Source: Pelagomonas calceolata
Taxonomy: Eukaryota; Sar; Pelagophyceae; Pelagomonadales; Pelagomonadaceae
DNA length: 64,000 nt
Direction: 5' to 3'
Assembly (NCBI GenBank): GCA_918797485.1
Contig: CAKKNE010000002.1
Coordinates: 2,074,501-2,138,500, forward strand
Shown here: one piece after another, positions 45,817-57,700 of the stretch
Layout: each line of letters opens with the position of its first letter
Position numbering within the stretch: position 1 is the stretch's first letter
Position numbers and translations under genes: made by a program
Notes under the pieces: model-generated
What the model was told of the DNA's origin: nothing
Seen by the model: the letters and a program-made list of their open reading frames with translations, nothing else
Databases searched by the model: none

Positions 45817-47469
45817 TCACGACGACGCAAGCAGCCCGTCAATCGCCCGCTGGACGTCGCCATTGACTCGCTCGAGCGCCGCCACCGCAGCTTTCCGCGA
45901 GAAGCCCATCGCCACGATCTGCGCGACGGCGGCCTCGTCCACGGCCGGAGGAGGTGGCGCGGGCCGAGCGGACGAGCGCCGCGGCTTCTTCGCGGGCGGC
46001 CGCCGCGTCTTCCGCCACAGAGCCAGCTGGCGCTCGATGTCCGCGCGGATCTCTGGCGGTAGTTCGGAGAGCGTCTGCGGGTCCACCTCGGCGCCGTCGA
46101 TGCCCGTCGTCGACGCGGTCCCGGGCGATGCTGGTGGCGCGACCGGGGCAGGCACGGGCGGCGGCGGTCGAGGCGCGGGCGCCTTGCGCTTCGTGAGGAA
46201 CGAGCTAATGTCCGCGTGGCCCGCCGCGTCGATCGTCTTGAGCGTCACGCCGAGATTGAGAATTGACAGCGTCGCGCCGTGCGGGTAGAGGGCCGTGAGG
46301 AGCGCCGCGGCGTCGGCCTCGAGCTTCGATGCTAAAGCTTCGCACGCGGCGTCGTCAGTCAGCGTTCCCACGCGAGCGCGCGCCGGCCGCGACTTGGCCT
46401 CGCGGCCCGGCGTCTTCTCGCGCTGCGCGGAGGCGGGGCCCTCGGCCAAAGTCGAGGTCAGGGCCCGCGGCGACCCGCTCCGCTCGGCCGCGCGGCGCGC
46501 CGAGAGCTGGACGTTCTCAAGGGGCCGCGCGCCGTGCGCCTTCTGATCGACGGCGAGCTTCCGCACGAGCTTGCGCGCCAGCAGCTTCAGCGCCTCGTCG
46601 GCGCGCTCGGACGGCACTTGCAGTGGCCTCGTCCAGAACGATTCCTCGGCGCCGATCGACTTGGGCGCGCCCGTCTGCTTGACTTGGGACGCGTCGTCGC
46701 CGCGGGCCAGCGCCCGGAGCCGCTCGATATCTGAGATCGAGGAGGGCCCGGAGAAGTCGCGCAAGTCTCCGACGGTGGCGACGCCCGCCGACGCGAGCTG
46801 CTGCGCCGTGCTGTGGCCGATGCCGTAGACCTTGCGCAGCGGCAGGTCGTCGGGCAGGACCAGGCGCCTATTGCTAGGTGTATCAGCGAGGACGGTCTGC
46901 TGGAAGGGCTTGTGGAGGCCCGCCACCGTCTTCGCCAGCAATTTAGAAGTCGACACGCCAGCAGACGTCTCCAAATTGAGCTCGCGCTTCGTCGCCTGGC
47001 GCAGGCGGTCGCAGAGCCGCGCCGCGCTCGCGAGCCGCGCGTCGTCGAGGACGTCGTCGCCGTGGACGTGACCGATCTCACCAGCTCCGCCCGCGCCGTG
47101 CGCGTCGACCGCCGCGGAGACGTCCACAAATAGCTCGTCTAATCCGGACTTCTCGACAGGGCACCTGCTCCCCACGAAGTTGGCCACGAAGGCCCGCCAC
47201 GCGTTGCTCACCTCCGTGTAATGGCTAATGTCCTCGCCGTCCTTGATGACGATCTGCGGACACTTGCGCCTCACCTCGGCGAGCGAGTCGCCCTTGCGGA
47301 TGCCGAACGCCCGCGCGGCGTAGTTGCTCGTGATGACGAGGTGTTTTTGCCGGACGCCGACGGGCTTGCCGGCGAGCGACGGGTCTCGTCTCGTCTCGCA
47401 CTGCGCGTAGAAGCAGTCGCAGTCCAGCGCGAGGACGAGGCGCTGCGGCGGCGGCTTGCGGGCGGCCAT
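45817..47469 (-). CDS. POLI: Y-family DNA polymerase, iota-like, with UBM and UBA domains
   Basis: 550 residues from MAARKPPPQRLVL. LALDCDCFYAQCE (metal-binding D16), KHLVITSNYAARAFGIRKGD, and EKSGLDELFVDV (D111-E112) are the palm active site of Y-family polymerases. SAGVSTSKLLAKTVAGLHKP followed by QQTVL and the helix-hairpin-helix segment KVYGIGHSTAQQL match polymerase iota best; kappa and eta differ here. The little-finger domain follows, then a low-complexity linker. LSELPPEIRADIERQLAL is a ubiquitin-binding motif (UBM) and the last 40 residues (AVAQIVAMGFSRKAAVAALE) are a UBA domain. The enzyme performs translesion synthesis, recruited by monoubiquitinated PCNA through the UBM; the UBA is an unusual second ubiquitin reader. 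Nuclear. Confidence 0.9.
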   Translation of the reverse strand: MAARKPPPQRLVLALDCDCFYAQCETRRDPSLAGKPVGVRQKHLVITSNYAARAFGIRKGDSLAEVRRKCPQIVIKDGEDISHYTEVSNAWRAFVANFVGSRCPVEKSGLDELFVDVSAAVDAHGAGGAGEIGHVHGDDVLDDARLASAARLCDRLRQATKRELNLETSAGVSTSKLLAKTVAGLHKPFQQTVLADTPSNRRLVLPDDLPLRKVYGIGHSTAQQLASAGVATVGDLRDFSGPSSISDIERLRALARGDDASQVKQTGAPKSIGAEESFWTRPLQVPSERADEALKLLARKLVRKLAVDQKAHGARPLENVQLSARRAAERSGSPRALTSTLAEGPASAQREKTPGREAKSRPARARVGTLTDDAACEALASKLEADAAALLTALYPHGATLSILNLGVTLKTIDAAGHADISSFLTKRKAPAPRPPPPVPAPVAPPASPGTASTTGIDGAEVDPQTLSELPPEIRADIERQLALWRKTRRPPAKKPRRSSARPAPPPPAVDEAAVAQIVAMGFSRKAAVAALERVNGDVQRAIDGLLASS

Positions 47470-47877
47470 TCTTTGAGCCACGGCACACACGCTGCTGATT
47501 TGCGTTCGCAGCCTGTGGCAGCTTGCTCGACCTCTGTGCTCGGCTACGGCTGCACAGCGCTCGGAAAATTGCAGGTTGCTGTAGAGCAATCAGATGTGCG
47601 CACGATTTGGCACTGTTATCGCTCGCAAAACTGCACGCATTGGACGCCGATGGCTGGGCAGGGCTCGACCTCTCCAGAGCACGGGTTTTCAAAACGATCG
47701 AAACGCGTCCCGAGGCCCCCACAGTGATCCCAGGGAGGCGAGGGAGCCATATGAACCCCATTGATCACTCCGCGGTTGAGGAGCTCTTTTTACTCGATCT
47801 AGCCTGGTGTAATTGCAAGGCGAACAAAAGGGCAAGCCCCAGATAAAGCCAGACGCCTGCGACACGGCGCACTGAAC
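47470..47877. other. Divergent intergenic region
   Basis: 408 bp between the polymerase iota start and the sigma factor start. No motif copy; nothing recognised. Confidence 0.45.
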
Positions 47878-49392
47878 ATGGCGTCCATGCGGACACTGGT
47901 GCTGCTTCTCGCGGCGCTTGAAGCCGCCGGCTTCGCGATCTGCAAAACCAGCTCACGGACAGCTGCCCTGAGATCTCCCGTCTCCGACGGCGAGACCTCG
48001 CAGCTTGTATCAATGAGGTCGACCGTCGCGGACAGCGAGAGCTCGCAGCAGGTCGAGATCAAGCTCGCCGCGCCCGCGGCCGCCGCGTTCGTCGAGACGC
48101 TCTTCGAGAAGAACGTGAAAGTGAAGGCGGGCACGGTCGACAAACGGCGCACCACCAAACGCGCCCGCGGCCAGAATCCGATAGTGGTGGGCTCGCCCGA
48201 CGCCGGCGAGCCCTCCAAGACGGTGGATAGGCGCCGCAAGCCGAAGACGACGTCGACGGACGCCTTGTTCACGACGCAGTTGTTGGATGCGGCGCAGGAG
48301 CGGCGGCTCGGTGGATTGACCGTCGAATTGCTACGCTTGGAGAATGTGAGAGACGATTTACTGAGGGAGCGCGGCGGCCGCACGCCCGAATCTCTCGGAT
48401 ATGCTGGAGACAACGAACTCGAGGACCAATTGTTAGGTGTGGACTGCGACGGGTTTCGGGCCGACTGGTGCGTGCGCGCCGAGCTCAAATCGCCGGAGGA
48501 GCTCACGAAGCGGATCCGCGACGGGAGAGCTGCGCGGCAAGCTTTAGTTGCGGCGAACATGCGGTTAGTTGTAGCCGTGGCGAAGCGCTACGCGGGTCTC
48601 GGCATGGGCCTCTCCGATTTAGTCCAGGAGGGCTCTTTGGGATTGATGCGCGCTGCGACGAAGTACGACCCGGCGCGAGGCTGCAAGTTTTCGACGTATG
48701 CTTGCTGGTGGATCCAGCAAGCGGTCCTACGAGCCGTGGCCTTCCAATCTAGATTGATCAGACTACCGATGCACGTGCACCAGGACCTGGCCAAGGCGAC
48801 GCGCGCCCAGCGCGACTTCATCCAGGACAACGGCCGGGAACCGACCGATGAAGAACTGGCCAAGATCTTGGATATGACCGTGGCGAAGCTACGGAGGGTG
48901 CGCACGGCGGCGAAGCAGTCCGACGCCGTCTCCACCGAAACGCCGCGCGGCTTCTCGTCGAAGATCGGCGGCGGCGAGGCCAAGTTCAACCAGCGCAACG
49001 GCGGGCGGCGCAAGGCCAAGACGCCGGGCGCGCCGGCGCCCGCGGCCGCGCCGGCGCGGACGTCTGGTAGAACGCTGAAGCTCGAGGACACGTTGGAGTC
49101 GGCCGAGCCCGGCGCCGACCGCGCCGTCGAGATGAGTTTGTTGCACGGCGCCATCGCCGAGGCGTTCAAGGACCTGGACGAGGACGAGCAGAAGGTCATT
49201 TCCTTGCGCTATGGGCTGGAGGACGGCGTCGCGTGCTCGCCCTCGCAAGTCGCCGAGCGCTGCGAACAATCAAAAGACTGGGTGCGGCGGTGCGAGATGC
49301 GCGCCATTCGCAAGCTGCGCAAGCCGCACCACCTCATGACGCTGCGGCCCTACAACTCGCAGCGCCAGTCGCTCACGGCCGTCCCGTCATAA
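47878..49392 (+). CDS. Plastid RNA polymerase sigma-70 factor
   Basis: 504 residues. Region 2 (about 227-285) reads NMRLVVAVAKRYAGLGMGLS, LVQEGSLGLMRAATKYDPARG and KFSTYACWWIQQAVLRA, with the core-binding and -10-recognition helices intact. Region 3 follows (LIRLPMHVHQDL, TDEELAKILDM). Region 4 (about 421-483), with DEQKVISLRYGLEDG and CEQSKDWVRRCEMRAIRKLR, recognises the -35 element; an unusual basic insert separates it from region 3. The N-terminal leader (MRTLVLLLAALEAAGFAI) looks like an ER signal with an AxxF-type cleavage region, as used for import into secondary plastids. It would direct the plastid-encoded polymerase to plastid promoters. The first 200 residues are otherwise poorly conserved. 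Confidence 0.9.
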   Translation: MASMRTLVLLLAALEAAGFAICKTSSRTAALRSPVSDGETSQLVSMRSTVADSESSQQVEIKLAAPAAAAFVETLFEKNVKVKAGTVDKRRTTKRARGQNPIVVGSPDAGEPSKTVDRRRKPKTTSTDALFTTQLLDAAQERRLGGLTVELLRLENVRDDLLRERGGRTPESLGYAGDNELEDQLLGVDCDGFRADWCVRAELKSPEELTKRIRDGRAARQALVAANMRLVVAVAKRYAGLGMGLSDLVQEGSLGLMRAATKYDPARGCKFSTYACWWIQQAVLRAVAFQSRLIRLPMHVHQDLAKATRAQRDFIQDNGREPTDEELAKILDMTVAKLRRVRTAAKQSDAVSTETPRGFSSKIGGGEAKFNQRNGGRRKAKTPGAPAPAAAPARTSGRTLKLEDTLESAEPGADRAVEMSLLHGAIAEAFKDLDEDEQKVISLRYGLEDGVACSPSQVAERCEQSKDWVRRCEMRAIRKLRKPHHLMTLRPYNSQRQSLTAVPS

Positions 49393-49648
49393 GACTTTTG
49401 GAAAGTTGTTTTTGTATCGCCTCGGCGGCGTCGGGGCGGGGACCGCTGCGACGGCGTCGGCGGCGGGCTTGATAGCGATCACGCTCGACGGCACGGACGC
49501 GTGGTGTCAATACGGCGGGACGACGAGCATCGCGCGCGCGTTATATGGTGACACTATTACGCCGTCGCTCCGAGTGTTCGCTCGGAGGCGACGACTGCGA
49601 GGGGGGAGCAGGCCGGACGCAGGAATCCCAAGGCCGTTAGTTAGAACA

Positions 49649-51187
49649 CTATCGAACTCTTAGTTCCGAGAGATACTTCGCGCCCGCCGCAACCAATTCG
49701 AGGACCGTGCGTAGGATCTCGCGCAGCAGGTCCGGCCGCGCGGCGAGCGCGTAGGCGCCCGCGCCGAGGACGACAAGGAAGAGGAGCCATCTGATCGCTC
49801 CCGCGAACGACCAGGAGGACGCCAGGAACGGCTCGCACTTGCCGCCGGCGCAGGCGCTTCCCGTTTCCGCGATGAGGGCGTCGAGCGCCGGCAGTTCGCC
49901 GACGGTGAACGACGGCAGCAGCAAGGTCTTTGGAAGTTCCAGGGGCGTCGTGTCGCCGCCGTAGAATTGGGACGTGATGCCCGCGTCGTGCCGGATCGCC
50001 GGCGCCTCCGCGAGGATCGTGGACGCCTTCTTCCGGGCGCCCGCTCCTGTGTGGAAATCAAATTTACGGCGCGTTCGTCCTGGATCGCTGCGTCGACCTC
50101 CACGCCAGGACCCGACACTGGTTGATTTCCACACAGGCAAGCACGGGTCTCGAAGGTCGGCTTCTCAAACTCGAGCTTGCCATCGGTCGCCGCGGACCAC
50201 GACGCGTAGAGCGTCGACGCGAGGGGCAAGGCGTCGTCGGCGCCGCACTGGCCGCGCCACCAGAGCGCGAGCACCTGCGACGACCAGGCCGACCGCTTTG
50301 TGAGAAAAATAGAGGGGTCGAGGTCCCGCCGCATGACCAGCTCCGCCGCCGGCGCGAGCGCGAAGTATGCCTCCGGCGCGTCTTCATCATCGCCAAACGC
50401 GAGGTCCGACAGGAACGCCGTCCCCTCCATATACAGCACGCGGTCCGGCGGGTTCGGGTCCTCGTAGAGCGAGAGGAGGGCCACGGCCTTGAGCGACGCC
50501 GAGCTCCCGCGCTCCCGGCACTTCGCCCACGGCGCGTCCAGGCGCGAGTGGAGCAGCTGCGGCACGCCGACGAAGACGTAGAGCGGACGATTCGTGCGCC
50601 GGCAGTAGGCGGCCTTGTTCAGAAAGGCCTGCCAGGTCCCGGAGCGCTCGAGGTCGCTCAGCGAGGGCACCGCTACTAACAAAGCGGTCTTCGTCGAGAC
50701 GACGGCGGCGCCGTGGTCGACTTTGCACAGGCGCAGCGGCACGTGGGAGAAGGCGGCGACGCGGCCCGCGGCGCTCGCCATCGCGAGGCCGTCGCGCGGC
50801 GGCGTCGAGGACATGAGGCTGAAAAAGCACTTCCTGTTGACCTGTGTGTAAATCAACCAGTGCGTCGGGTGAACCCGACAATTCTTCACTAAGTCATTTC
50901 TTGGCGATGACGCGGCCGTCCTGGCTCGGTCGAGCGGCGAGGAACCGGCACCGCCACGCCATCGAGCAGGCGTCGCGTCGATGGCGTGGAGGTCGACGCG
51001 ACGATTCAGGACGAACGCGCCGTAAAATTTTGATTTCCACACAGCTGTTGACCGATTTGCGGATCGGCTTGAACGTGGCGAGGGCCTCGTCGGCCGCGGC
51101 CTTCCACTTGCGCTCGGAGACCTTCGTGGCCTCTGTGGCCGCCGCGAGGCAGAGGAGCAGCGCTTTCCGGTAGGCAGGCTGCCCCAT
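49649..51187 (-). CDS. Membrane-anchored glycosyltransferase-like protein with two introner introns
   Basis: Minus-strand coding segments 51187-51053, 50841-50145 and 50046-49649, 409 residues. The N terminus (KALLLCLAAATEATKV) is a signal peptide and one membrane helix lies near the C terminus (WLLFLVVLGAGAYALA), giving a lumenal domain. AAVVSTKTALLVAVPSLSDL, YVFVGVPQLLHSRLDAPWAK, PPDRVLYMEGTAFLSDLAF and FLTKRSAWSSQVLALWWRG suggest a GT-A type nucleotide-sugar transferase, related in style to the fragment at 32029-32836; the DxD is not obvious (YMEGTAF sits at its place). Junctions IRKS-VNRKCFF (phase 0) and FETR-AGARKK (phase 1) both restore smooth sequence. Function is inferred and may be wrong. 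Confidence 0.65.
50047..50144 (-). mobile_element. Introner-type intron 2 of the glycosyltransferase-like gene
   Basis: Minus strand: donor copy GTGCTTGC, element from CTGTGTGGAAATCAA to TTGATTTCCACACAG (perfect 15-bp inverted termini), exon GAGCGGGC (5 of 8 identical). Its interior is the reverse complement of part of intron 1, so this copy is inserted in the opposite orientation yet still spliceable. Confidence 0.9.
50842..51052 (-). mobile_element. Introner-type intron 1 of the glycosyltransferase-like gene, perfect target duplication
   Basis: Minus strand: GTCAACAG (51052-51045), element from CTGTGTGGAAATCAA to TTGATTTACACACAG, then GTCAACAG again (50841-50834). The 8-mers are identical and the 15-bp termini differ at one position. 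At 211 bp it is the longest copy. Confidence 0.95.
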
Positions 51188-51716
51188 GGCTATGATGCCT
51201 TGACAGGGCTGGGCTGCGTTCACACTAGGATGCCTGACTTATGGTCTCGCGCCTCGGGCGCGCTGGGGCTACCGGACGACGGCGTCGACAAGCCCGCGCA
51301 ATGCGCTTTTGCTCCAGCAAAACACTGATTTGCAAGGCCTTAAGGCTTGGCAGGCTTCGTGCGGGGCGCTGGCTTGCACAGTCAATTTCGGATGGGTACC
51401 CGTCATGGAGAGGCCGGCGAGCGCTCGCCAAGAGATAGGCACCCAATAGCGGGCTAGCGGCCTGTAAGACTCTAGCAAGCCCAAAGCCAAGCCCTTGAGA
51501 GGCTCCCCGCGGCGCATACAGCGAGCGCGAACTCGCCCGCCGACTGCGCCACAGCTTAGCAAAAAGCTCGTTGGCAGCAGTAGTCCAAGTCTGAACGCCC
51601 GGGCCTGCGGCACCGGCCCAAACAAAACACTGGCCAACCCAAGCCGAGGAAGCAAATCGCAGCGGGGAGTACCGGCCACGGGATACGCCCCTTCCAGGAT
51701 AGCCTAGAGAAGCAAA
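51188..51716. other. Divergent intergenic region
   Basis: 529 bp between the glycosyltransferase-like gene (minus) and the giant ankyrin gene (plus), with one recurrent motif copy at 51453-51476. No gene recognised. Confidence 0.5.
51453..51476 (-). promoter_or_regulatory. Recurrent 5' palindromic motif, copy 12
   Basis: Minus-strand reading: GCTAGAGTCTTACAGG, C, CGCTAGC. Divergent promoter. Confidence 0.6.
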
Positions 51717-54700
51717 ATGGGCCGCGGCGCCGGCCCCCTCCTCGACGACGACGATGAGGACGTCGCGCTACGTAGATCAGGCCTCGCCTGCGTTTTTACA
51801 AGAGAGGGCTCGATGATGAACAACGGGCGCTGGGTGAAAGTAGCCGCGGACCTCGAGAACCTCACTCTACGCTTAGATAATCGAGCGTTGGCTGGATCTA
51901 CTAGATCGAGATCTTCAGAAGTCTACAACAAGGAGATGCAGATCCACCGGGGCACCAAGGTCGAGCGCGCGCCGCAGCCGTCGCGGCCCTTTGTCTTAGC
52001 CGTGTCCAATTTCAAAGGAGGGAAAGACAGAAGACGATTGCTCGACTTCCTGACGAGGGAAGCTGGTGATGCGTGGTTCGACCTGCTCTACAAGGTGGCT
52101 ACCACAGATTTGAACACTCTCTTAGAGCCGCTGATGGAGGCTCGCGATAAACGCAGAGACGCGGTACAATTAGAGGAGGCCCTGGCGGCGCGGCCGGCGC
52201 GGGTGGAGGACGCCCTAGAAGCTTTAAGGAGAGGTAGGCTGCCGGCGGACTTTGTTGCTAGAGATGCGTCGGGGCGAGCCGTGACGGCTTTATTAGCGGC
52301 GGCTAGAGCTGGCCGAGCGGATATCGTGGAAGCGCTCGTGGCTCTGGGCGCGAGACCGGACGGTCCTCCATTACCAGTCGTGGCTGATAGAAGGCCCTCT
52401 TCCCCGGACCGAAGACTAGAAAGACAGAGATCCGGCGGCTCGGGCTCGGGCAAGGAGGTTTCCGACGCGCCGCCGCCGCCGTCCTCGGAGGACGGCGTGC
52501 CCACCGTCGAGGAGACGCCCCTACTCGGGGCGACGCGCGCCGACCGCCACGATGCTGCTGCTGCTTTATTAAGGGCGGGTGCTGATCCCACACTAGGTGA
52601 TGCTCGTGGAGCGAAGGAGACGCCATTATTATGCTGCGCGCGGCGGGGCTCCGCGGAGATCGCCCGAGCTTTGCTACGAGCCTTGGCCGGTAGAGCAGCG
52701 GCGGCGGCCGACGACGCCCGGCGCCTCAAGCTGCTGTGCCACGTGGATAGGAGATTCGGCCTCCACCCCGAGACGGCTTTGGAAGCAGCAGCGGTGGCCG
52801 GCCACGCGGCCGTCGTCGTCGCGTTGTGTGCCGGTGCCGAGTGCAAGGGCGAGAACGGTCAAGTGCACGTGTGTCGGGCCGACGCGACCCTCAGAAATCC
52901 GTCGGGCCGGACGGCGATGCATCTGGCCTGTGATCGGGGGCGGGCGACGGTAGTAGCGCCTCTAGCGGCCGCGGGCGCCGACCCCGACGCGCTAGATCCG
53001 GACGGCCTCGCGCCCCTGAGCATGGCGGCGCAGCACGGCCACGTCGCTTGTGTTGCGGCTTTGTTGCAGCGAGATGCGACGGCACCTTTAGATCCGCAGT
53101 TACTGCAGGGCGCGGATGCGGAAAGAGCTGGGAGGTTAGTTGTCGCTACTGATGCCCTGCGAGTGGCTTTAGGTGCCGACACATTCGACGCCAAAGGGGC
53201 TGCGGACCTCGCGAAAGCCGTCCGAGCAGAGATCAAGGCCGGCGAACTGCCGCGGACCGCGGGTGCTGCTCTCGCGAACTTTCCCGCGGACGTGGCCCAA
53301 GCGGCGGGTCGGAGGGACTCTGCCTTGCTAAGATGCTGCGACGCGGGCGACGGCGCCGGCGCCGACTTATGGCTCACGCTGGGCGCGGACGTGAACCACG
53401 CGGACCATGGGATAGAGAGAAGAACACCATTGATGGCCTGCGCGGCTCGCGGAGATACACAATTAGCTTCCGCCTTACTAGCGACGGGCCGATGCGCCGT
53501 GGATGCTGTTGATGGAAAAGGCTGCACGGCGCTCATACGAGCGGCGGAGGCCTCGGCGTCGTGTCGGGCCGATCCCGTGCGACAAGCTGCTGCTAGACGA
53601 GTGGCCGACCTCCTACTAGAGCACGGCGCCGACCCGCTGGCCGTGGACGCCAAAGGTAGAAGCCCACTGAGCCTCGCGGCGGCGGACGCGCGCGATCATA
53701 GGTTAGTGGCACGCATGCTCGCGTTTCCCAAGGTCCATGCGGACTTCGCCCATGGTGATGATGAGGCCACGGTGCTCATGTTGGCGTCGGCGCTGCCGGA
53801 GGCGTCTTCCGTTTTAAGGACGTTGTTAGGTGCTCCGGACCTCGCGGCCGACTCGGGATTGAAAAACATGCGAGGCAGAAGAAAATCGGCAGCAACGTGC
53901 GCGCGCGCCGATCTGAGGAGAAAGGACGCTCGGGGTCGAACGGCGCTCTTCTACGCGGCCGAGGCCGATCGCGCCGAGAACGTTGAGCTCTTACTCAGTC
54001 TGGGGCGGCGCGCGTCGTCGACCGCAACCGACCGAGGCGACGTCCTGGACCAGATGCTCGATGTGGACGAGCGGGACGCGGCGGGCCAGACGGCATTACG
54101 GGTGGCGACGGCGGCGGGCGCGCGAGGGGCGGTTGGTGCGCTCTTGCGTTTCGGCGCGTCGGCGTCGGATGCGGAACGAGCGGCACTCCAATCGGAGGAC
54201 GACGAGGAGCAGCTCGTCAAGTCGCCGGGGCCGCCCTTACCCACAATTCCGGAGACGGCGGCGCCCATCGCGCGCACGCTCGGAAGGTTTCGCGCAGCCG
54301 TGGCGAACGGAGATGACAACTTGGTGTTGCGGTACGTGGCGCGGGGCAACTACGACGTCGACGAGCCGACGAGCGCGGAAGATGGCGCGCGCACGGCGCT
54401 GATCGTCGCCTGTGCCTTAGGGAACGCGGCCGGCGCCGCTCGACTGTTAGATGCTGGTGCTGATGCCAACGGGAGGGACGCGTCGCGAAGGACGCCTCTA
54501 TTAGCAGCAGCGAGATCGGGCGCGTTAATTGACGCGACGGCGAAAAGACGGGGCGACGCGACCGATCGAAGCTTAGCTGAATTACTGCTCGATGCGGGTG
54601 CTGATGCTACTGCTGCGGACGGTTTGAGGAGGGAAACGGCATTACACGTCGTCTGCGGCAGCATGGAGGACATCCTGTTCATTGGGGGTGCCCGTCGTAG

Positions 54701-57700
54701 AAGGGAGGCGGCGGCTTTGTTGTTGGAACGAGGCGCGGACCCAGAAGCCGTCGATGCCGCGGGCCGGACGCCCCTACTCCTAGCGAGCGGCGAGTGGCCG
54801 CCCTGCGACACGGCCGACTACCTGGTCGAGGCGCCGGCCACACCTAATGACTCGACGCCGACGACGCCGACCGTTTCAAAAAAGAGCGGGCCGCAGGACC
54901 TCTCCGAGCTCATCACGAAGTCCCACTCGAAGCTCGCTTCTCATAATTTGGTGGTCACGGGCGACGACACGAAGCCGGCGGACCATTCGACCTGCGAAGC
55001 GCCCCACGCCGATGCTGTGTTGGAGGCGTTGTTAGTGCGGGCGGCGTCGGTCGACCTTGATAGGAGACACAACCTCAAGGCGAACCGGAAGACGGGCGCG
55101 CCGGCGCGCGTCGCGACGGCCTTGGGCGAGGCCTGCGTGGCCGGGCGCATCGTGGCGGTCAAGGCCTTGTTGAGAGCTGGTGCGGGCCCCGACGCCCCTG
55201 CTGATGGAAGAGACAGAACAGCTTTGGCCCTCGCGGCGATGAGCGGCCGCGCGCAAGTCGCTAGACGATTGTGCGAGGCCGGGGCCGAGCTCGCGCGGGC
55301 GCCCCACGCGGATGGTGGGAGAACAGCTTTACATCACGCCGCGGCGCGGGCGCACCCCGCGGCCGTCGCCGTTTTGTTACGGGCGGGCGCGCCGTCCTTC
55401 GCTAGAGATTTAAGGGGACGCACGCCCTTGGACGGCTGCGGCGTCACGGGCGAGCAGGACGTCGAGGTCATCGTGGCCGGCCCCGAGGCGCCCGAGCGCG
55501 CGGCGCCGGACCCGATGCGGATCCGGTCGGTCGGGTCGGGGGGCGGCGACGATTTGGGACGGCCCTTTGAAGATAGAGCGGCGGCCTGCGCGAATAGATT
55601 ACTAGCGTTGCGCTTCGCCGTCGACTGCGGCGACTTCCGCAAGGTCAGTGATTTGGTGGCGTCGGGCGCGTTTTCCCTGGAACATGGGGCCGGTCCCCGG
55701 GCCCTGGAGAAGGCGGCCAAATTAGGAGACGCCGAGGGCGTGGACATCATTTGCGACGCGTACCCCGGCGGCGCGCCGCCGCCGGCCGTCGCGGCGGCGG
55801 CCTTAGACGCCGCGGCTGCTGGTAGAAGGGCCTACGCGGCGGCGGCGTTATTCAGGAGGGGCTGCCGCCCGGCGGCCGACGGAAAAGCGGCTGCTGCATT
55901 AGCAGCTCTAGCTGTCGACGTGGGCAACGACGAGTTGCTCCGACTAGCGCTGGACGCGGGCGCCGACGCCGCCGCGCCGACGACCGGTTTACCTGTGGAT
56001 GACTCAACACCAAAGTCGAGCTTTCTATCTGAGTTGTCTACCGCCCAGAAGCGCATTCGAGGCGACGAGTCCGAGGAGGAAGTGCCACCTTTATCGGCGG
56101 CGGAGCAGCGCGACTACTATGCTACGGCATTATGGGCGGCGCGGAGCGCGGGCGCGCCGACGTCCGACTTGGTCGGCGATCCAAGGGAGGCGCAGACGCC
56201 CCTCTCTGCTTTATCTAGAGCTGCCGCCGCTCCTAGACCGCGCGGGCCGCGCGCATTAGGTGTTCTACTGGACGGCACGCCGCGCGCCGCGCAAGCTCTG
56301 AGGAGAGCCCTGCGGAACGCGTCCCAGGGGTCAGATGTCTCACCATTACACGCGGCGGCGGCGGCGGACGCCGTGGATGCCCTCGCGACTTTAGTACGGG
56401 CCTGGCGCCGCGAGTGCGCGACGGACCCGGGTCGGGACAATGCCGGGGCGTTCGCCAGGGACGGCGGCAAAAGAACACCGCTGCACGTCGCTTGCGCATT
56501 AGGGGCGTACGACGCCGCCGCGACGTTAGTAGCATTACATGCGGGCGACGAAGCTGCGAGAAAGGCTCTACTCGCAGCCGAGGACGCGCGGGGCCAGAGA
56601 CCCCTACATAGGGCAGCTAGAGCGAACGACGGCGCCGTAGCTTCATTATTACTAGGTGCGGGCGCCGACAGCGAAGCGACGGACGACGCGGGGCGGACAG
56701 CGAGAGACGCGTGTGCTATTGGGGCCGCGTCGGCCGCCCGTCGTTTAGATGCCATGCGCCGCGCGGTGCGGGACGGCGACTTCGACAAGGCGTTAAGGCT
56801 GGTCGCTCGCGGTTGCTTTCCCATCTCCTCGTCCACGAGGGAGGGCGATACGGTGCTGACGCGGGCGGCCGCCGCTGGTAGAGGTGATGTGGTGGATGCC
56901 GCAATAGCTTTAGGAGCCGGCCAAATCGCCGAGTCGACCACCACGATCCCCGAGAACGCCGCGGCGCCCGTCGTTTCGACGGGCGCACTCGTGTCTCCAG
57001 CTAGGCCAGACCGCGTCGGGCCCGAGGTGTTGCAAGCTCTTGGAGCGGCCGCAAAAGCAAGACAACTCCAAGCCGCGGAACGGTTGTTAGCCTCCGATCC
57101 GAACGTGCGGCCGCGCGAGCACGACGCCGCACCTCTATTGAGGGTCGCGGTCGCGAGAAGGCGGCACGCCCTGGCGGAACTACTGTTGGTGCGAGGCGTC
57201 GAGCCGTTGGCGCCGTGCGCGCCGGTGGCACGAGCGCGCGCCGGCGGCGACGTTTTACCAAAAGGCGATTGTAGAGTTGCGGACAACGCAACGAGCCAGA
57301 TCGAGGTGAGTGACCCGGAACCGACGACGCCTTTTTTGGTGGCTGTGGAGTCGGGCGACTTGGCTGCTGTACGAGTGTTCTTAGACCAGCACAACGCCAT
57401 CTTTGACGTCGATCAGGTCGCGAGAGACGGGTCGACAGCTCTCATGACCGCTTTATCCCATGGTCATGTGAGGGTCGCGCACGCTTTAGTGGCTGCGGGC
57501 GCGGACGTCACGGCCACGGACGCGAGGGGCAGAACCGCTTTAGAAAGGGCCTGCTTCGACCACGAGGCCTTGAAGGCTGACTTGCGAACAGTAGCGGCGG
57601 CCTGCGACCGCGCCGACTACCTCGCGCAGAGGAAGGCCGTCAAGGCGGCTCTAGACGAGGACGCGCGCGACTCGGAGATCGAGAGCTCGCAGGAGGAGCC

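Noticed and set aside
50040-50150. CAGGAG tandem acceptor giving alternative splicing of intron 2
   Set aside because: It was considered because a donor at the inner GT would create a stop at the junction; the donor at the target-site GT gives a clean frame, so the alternative is not needed.
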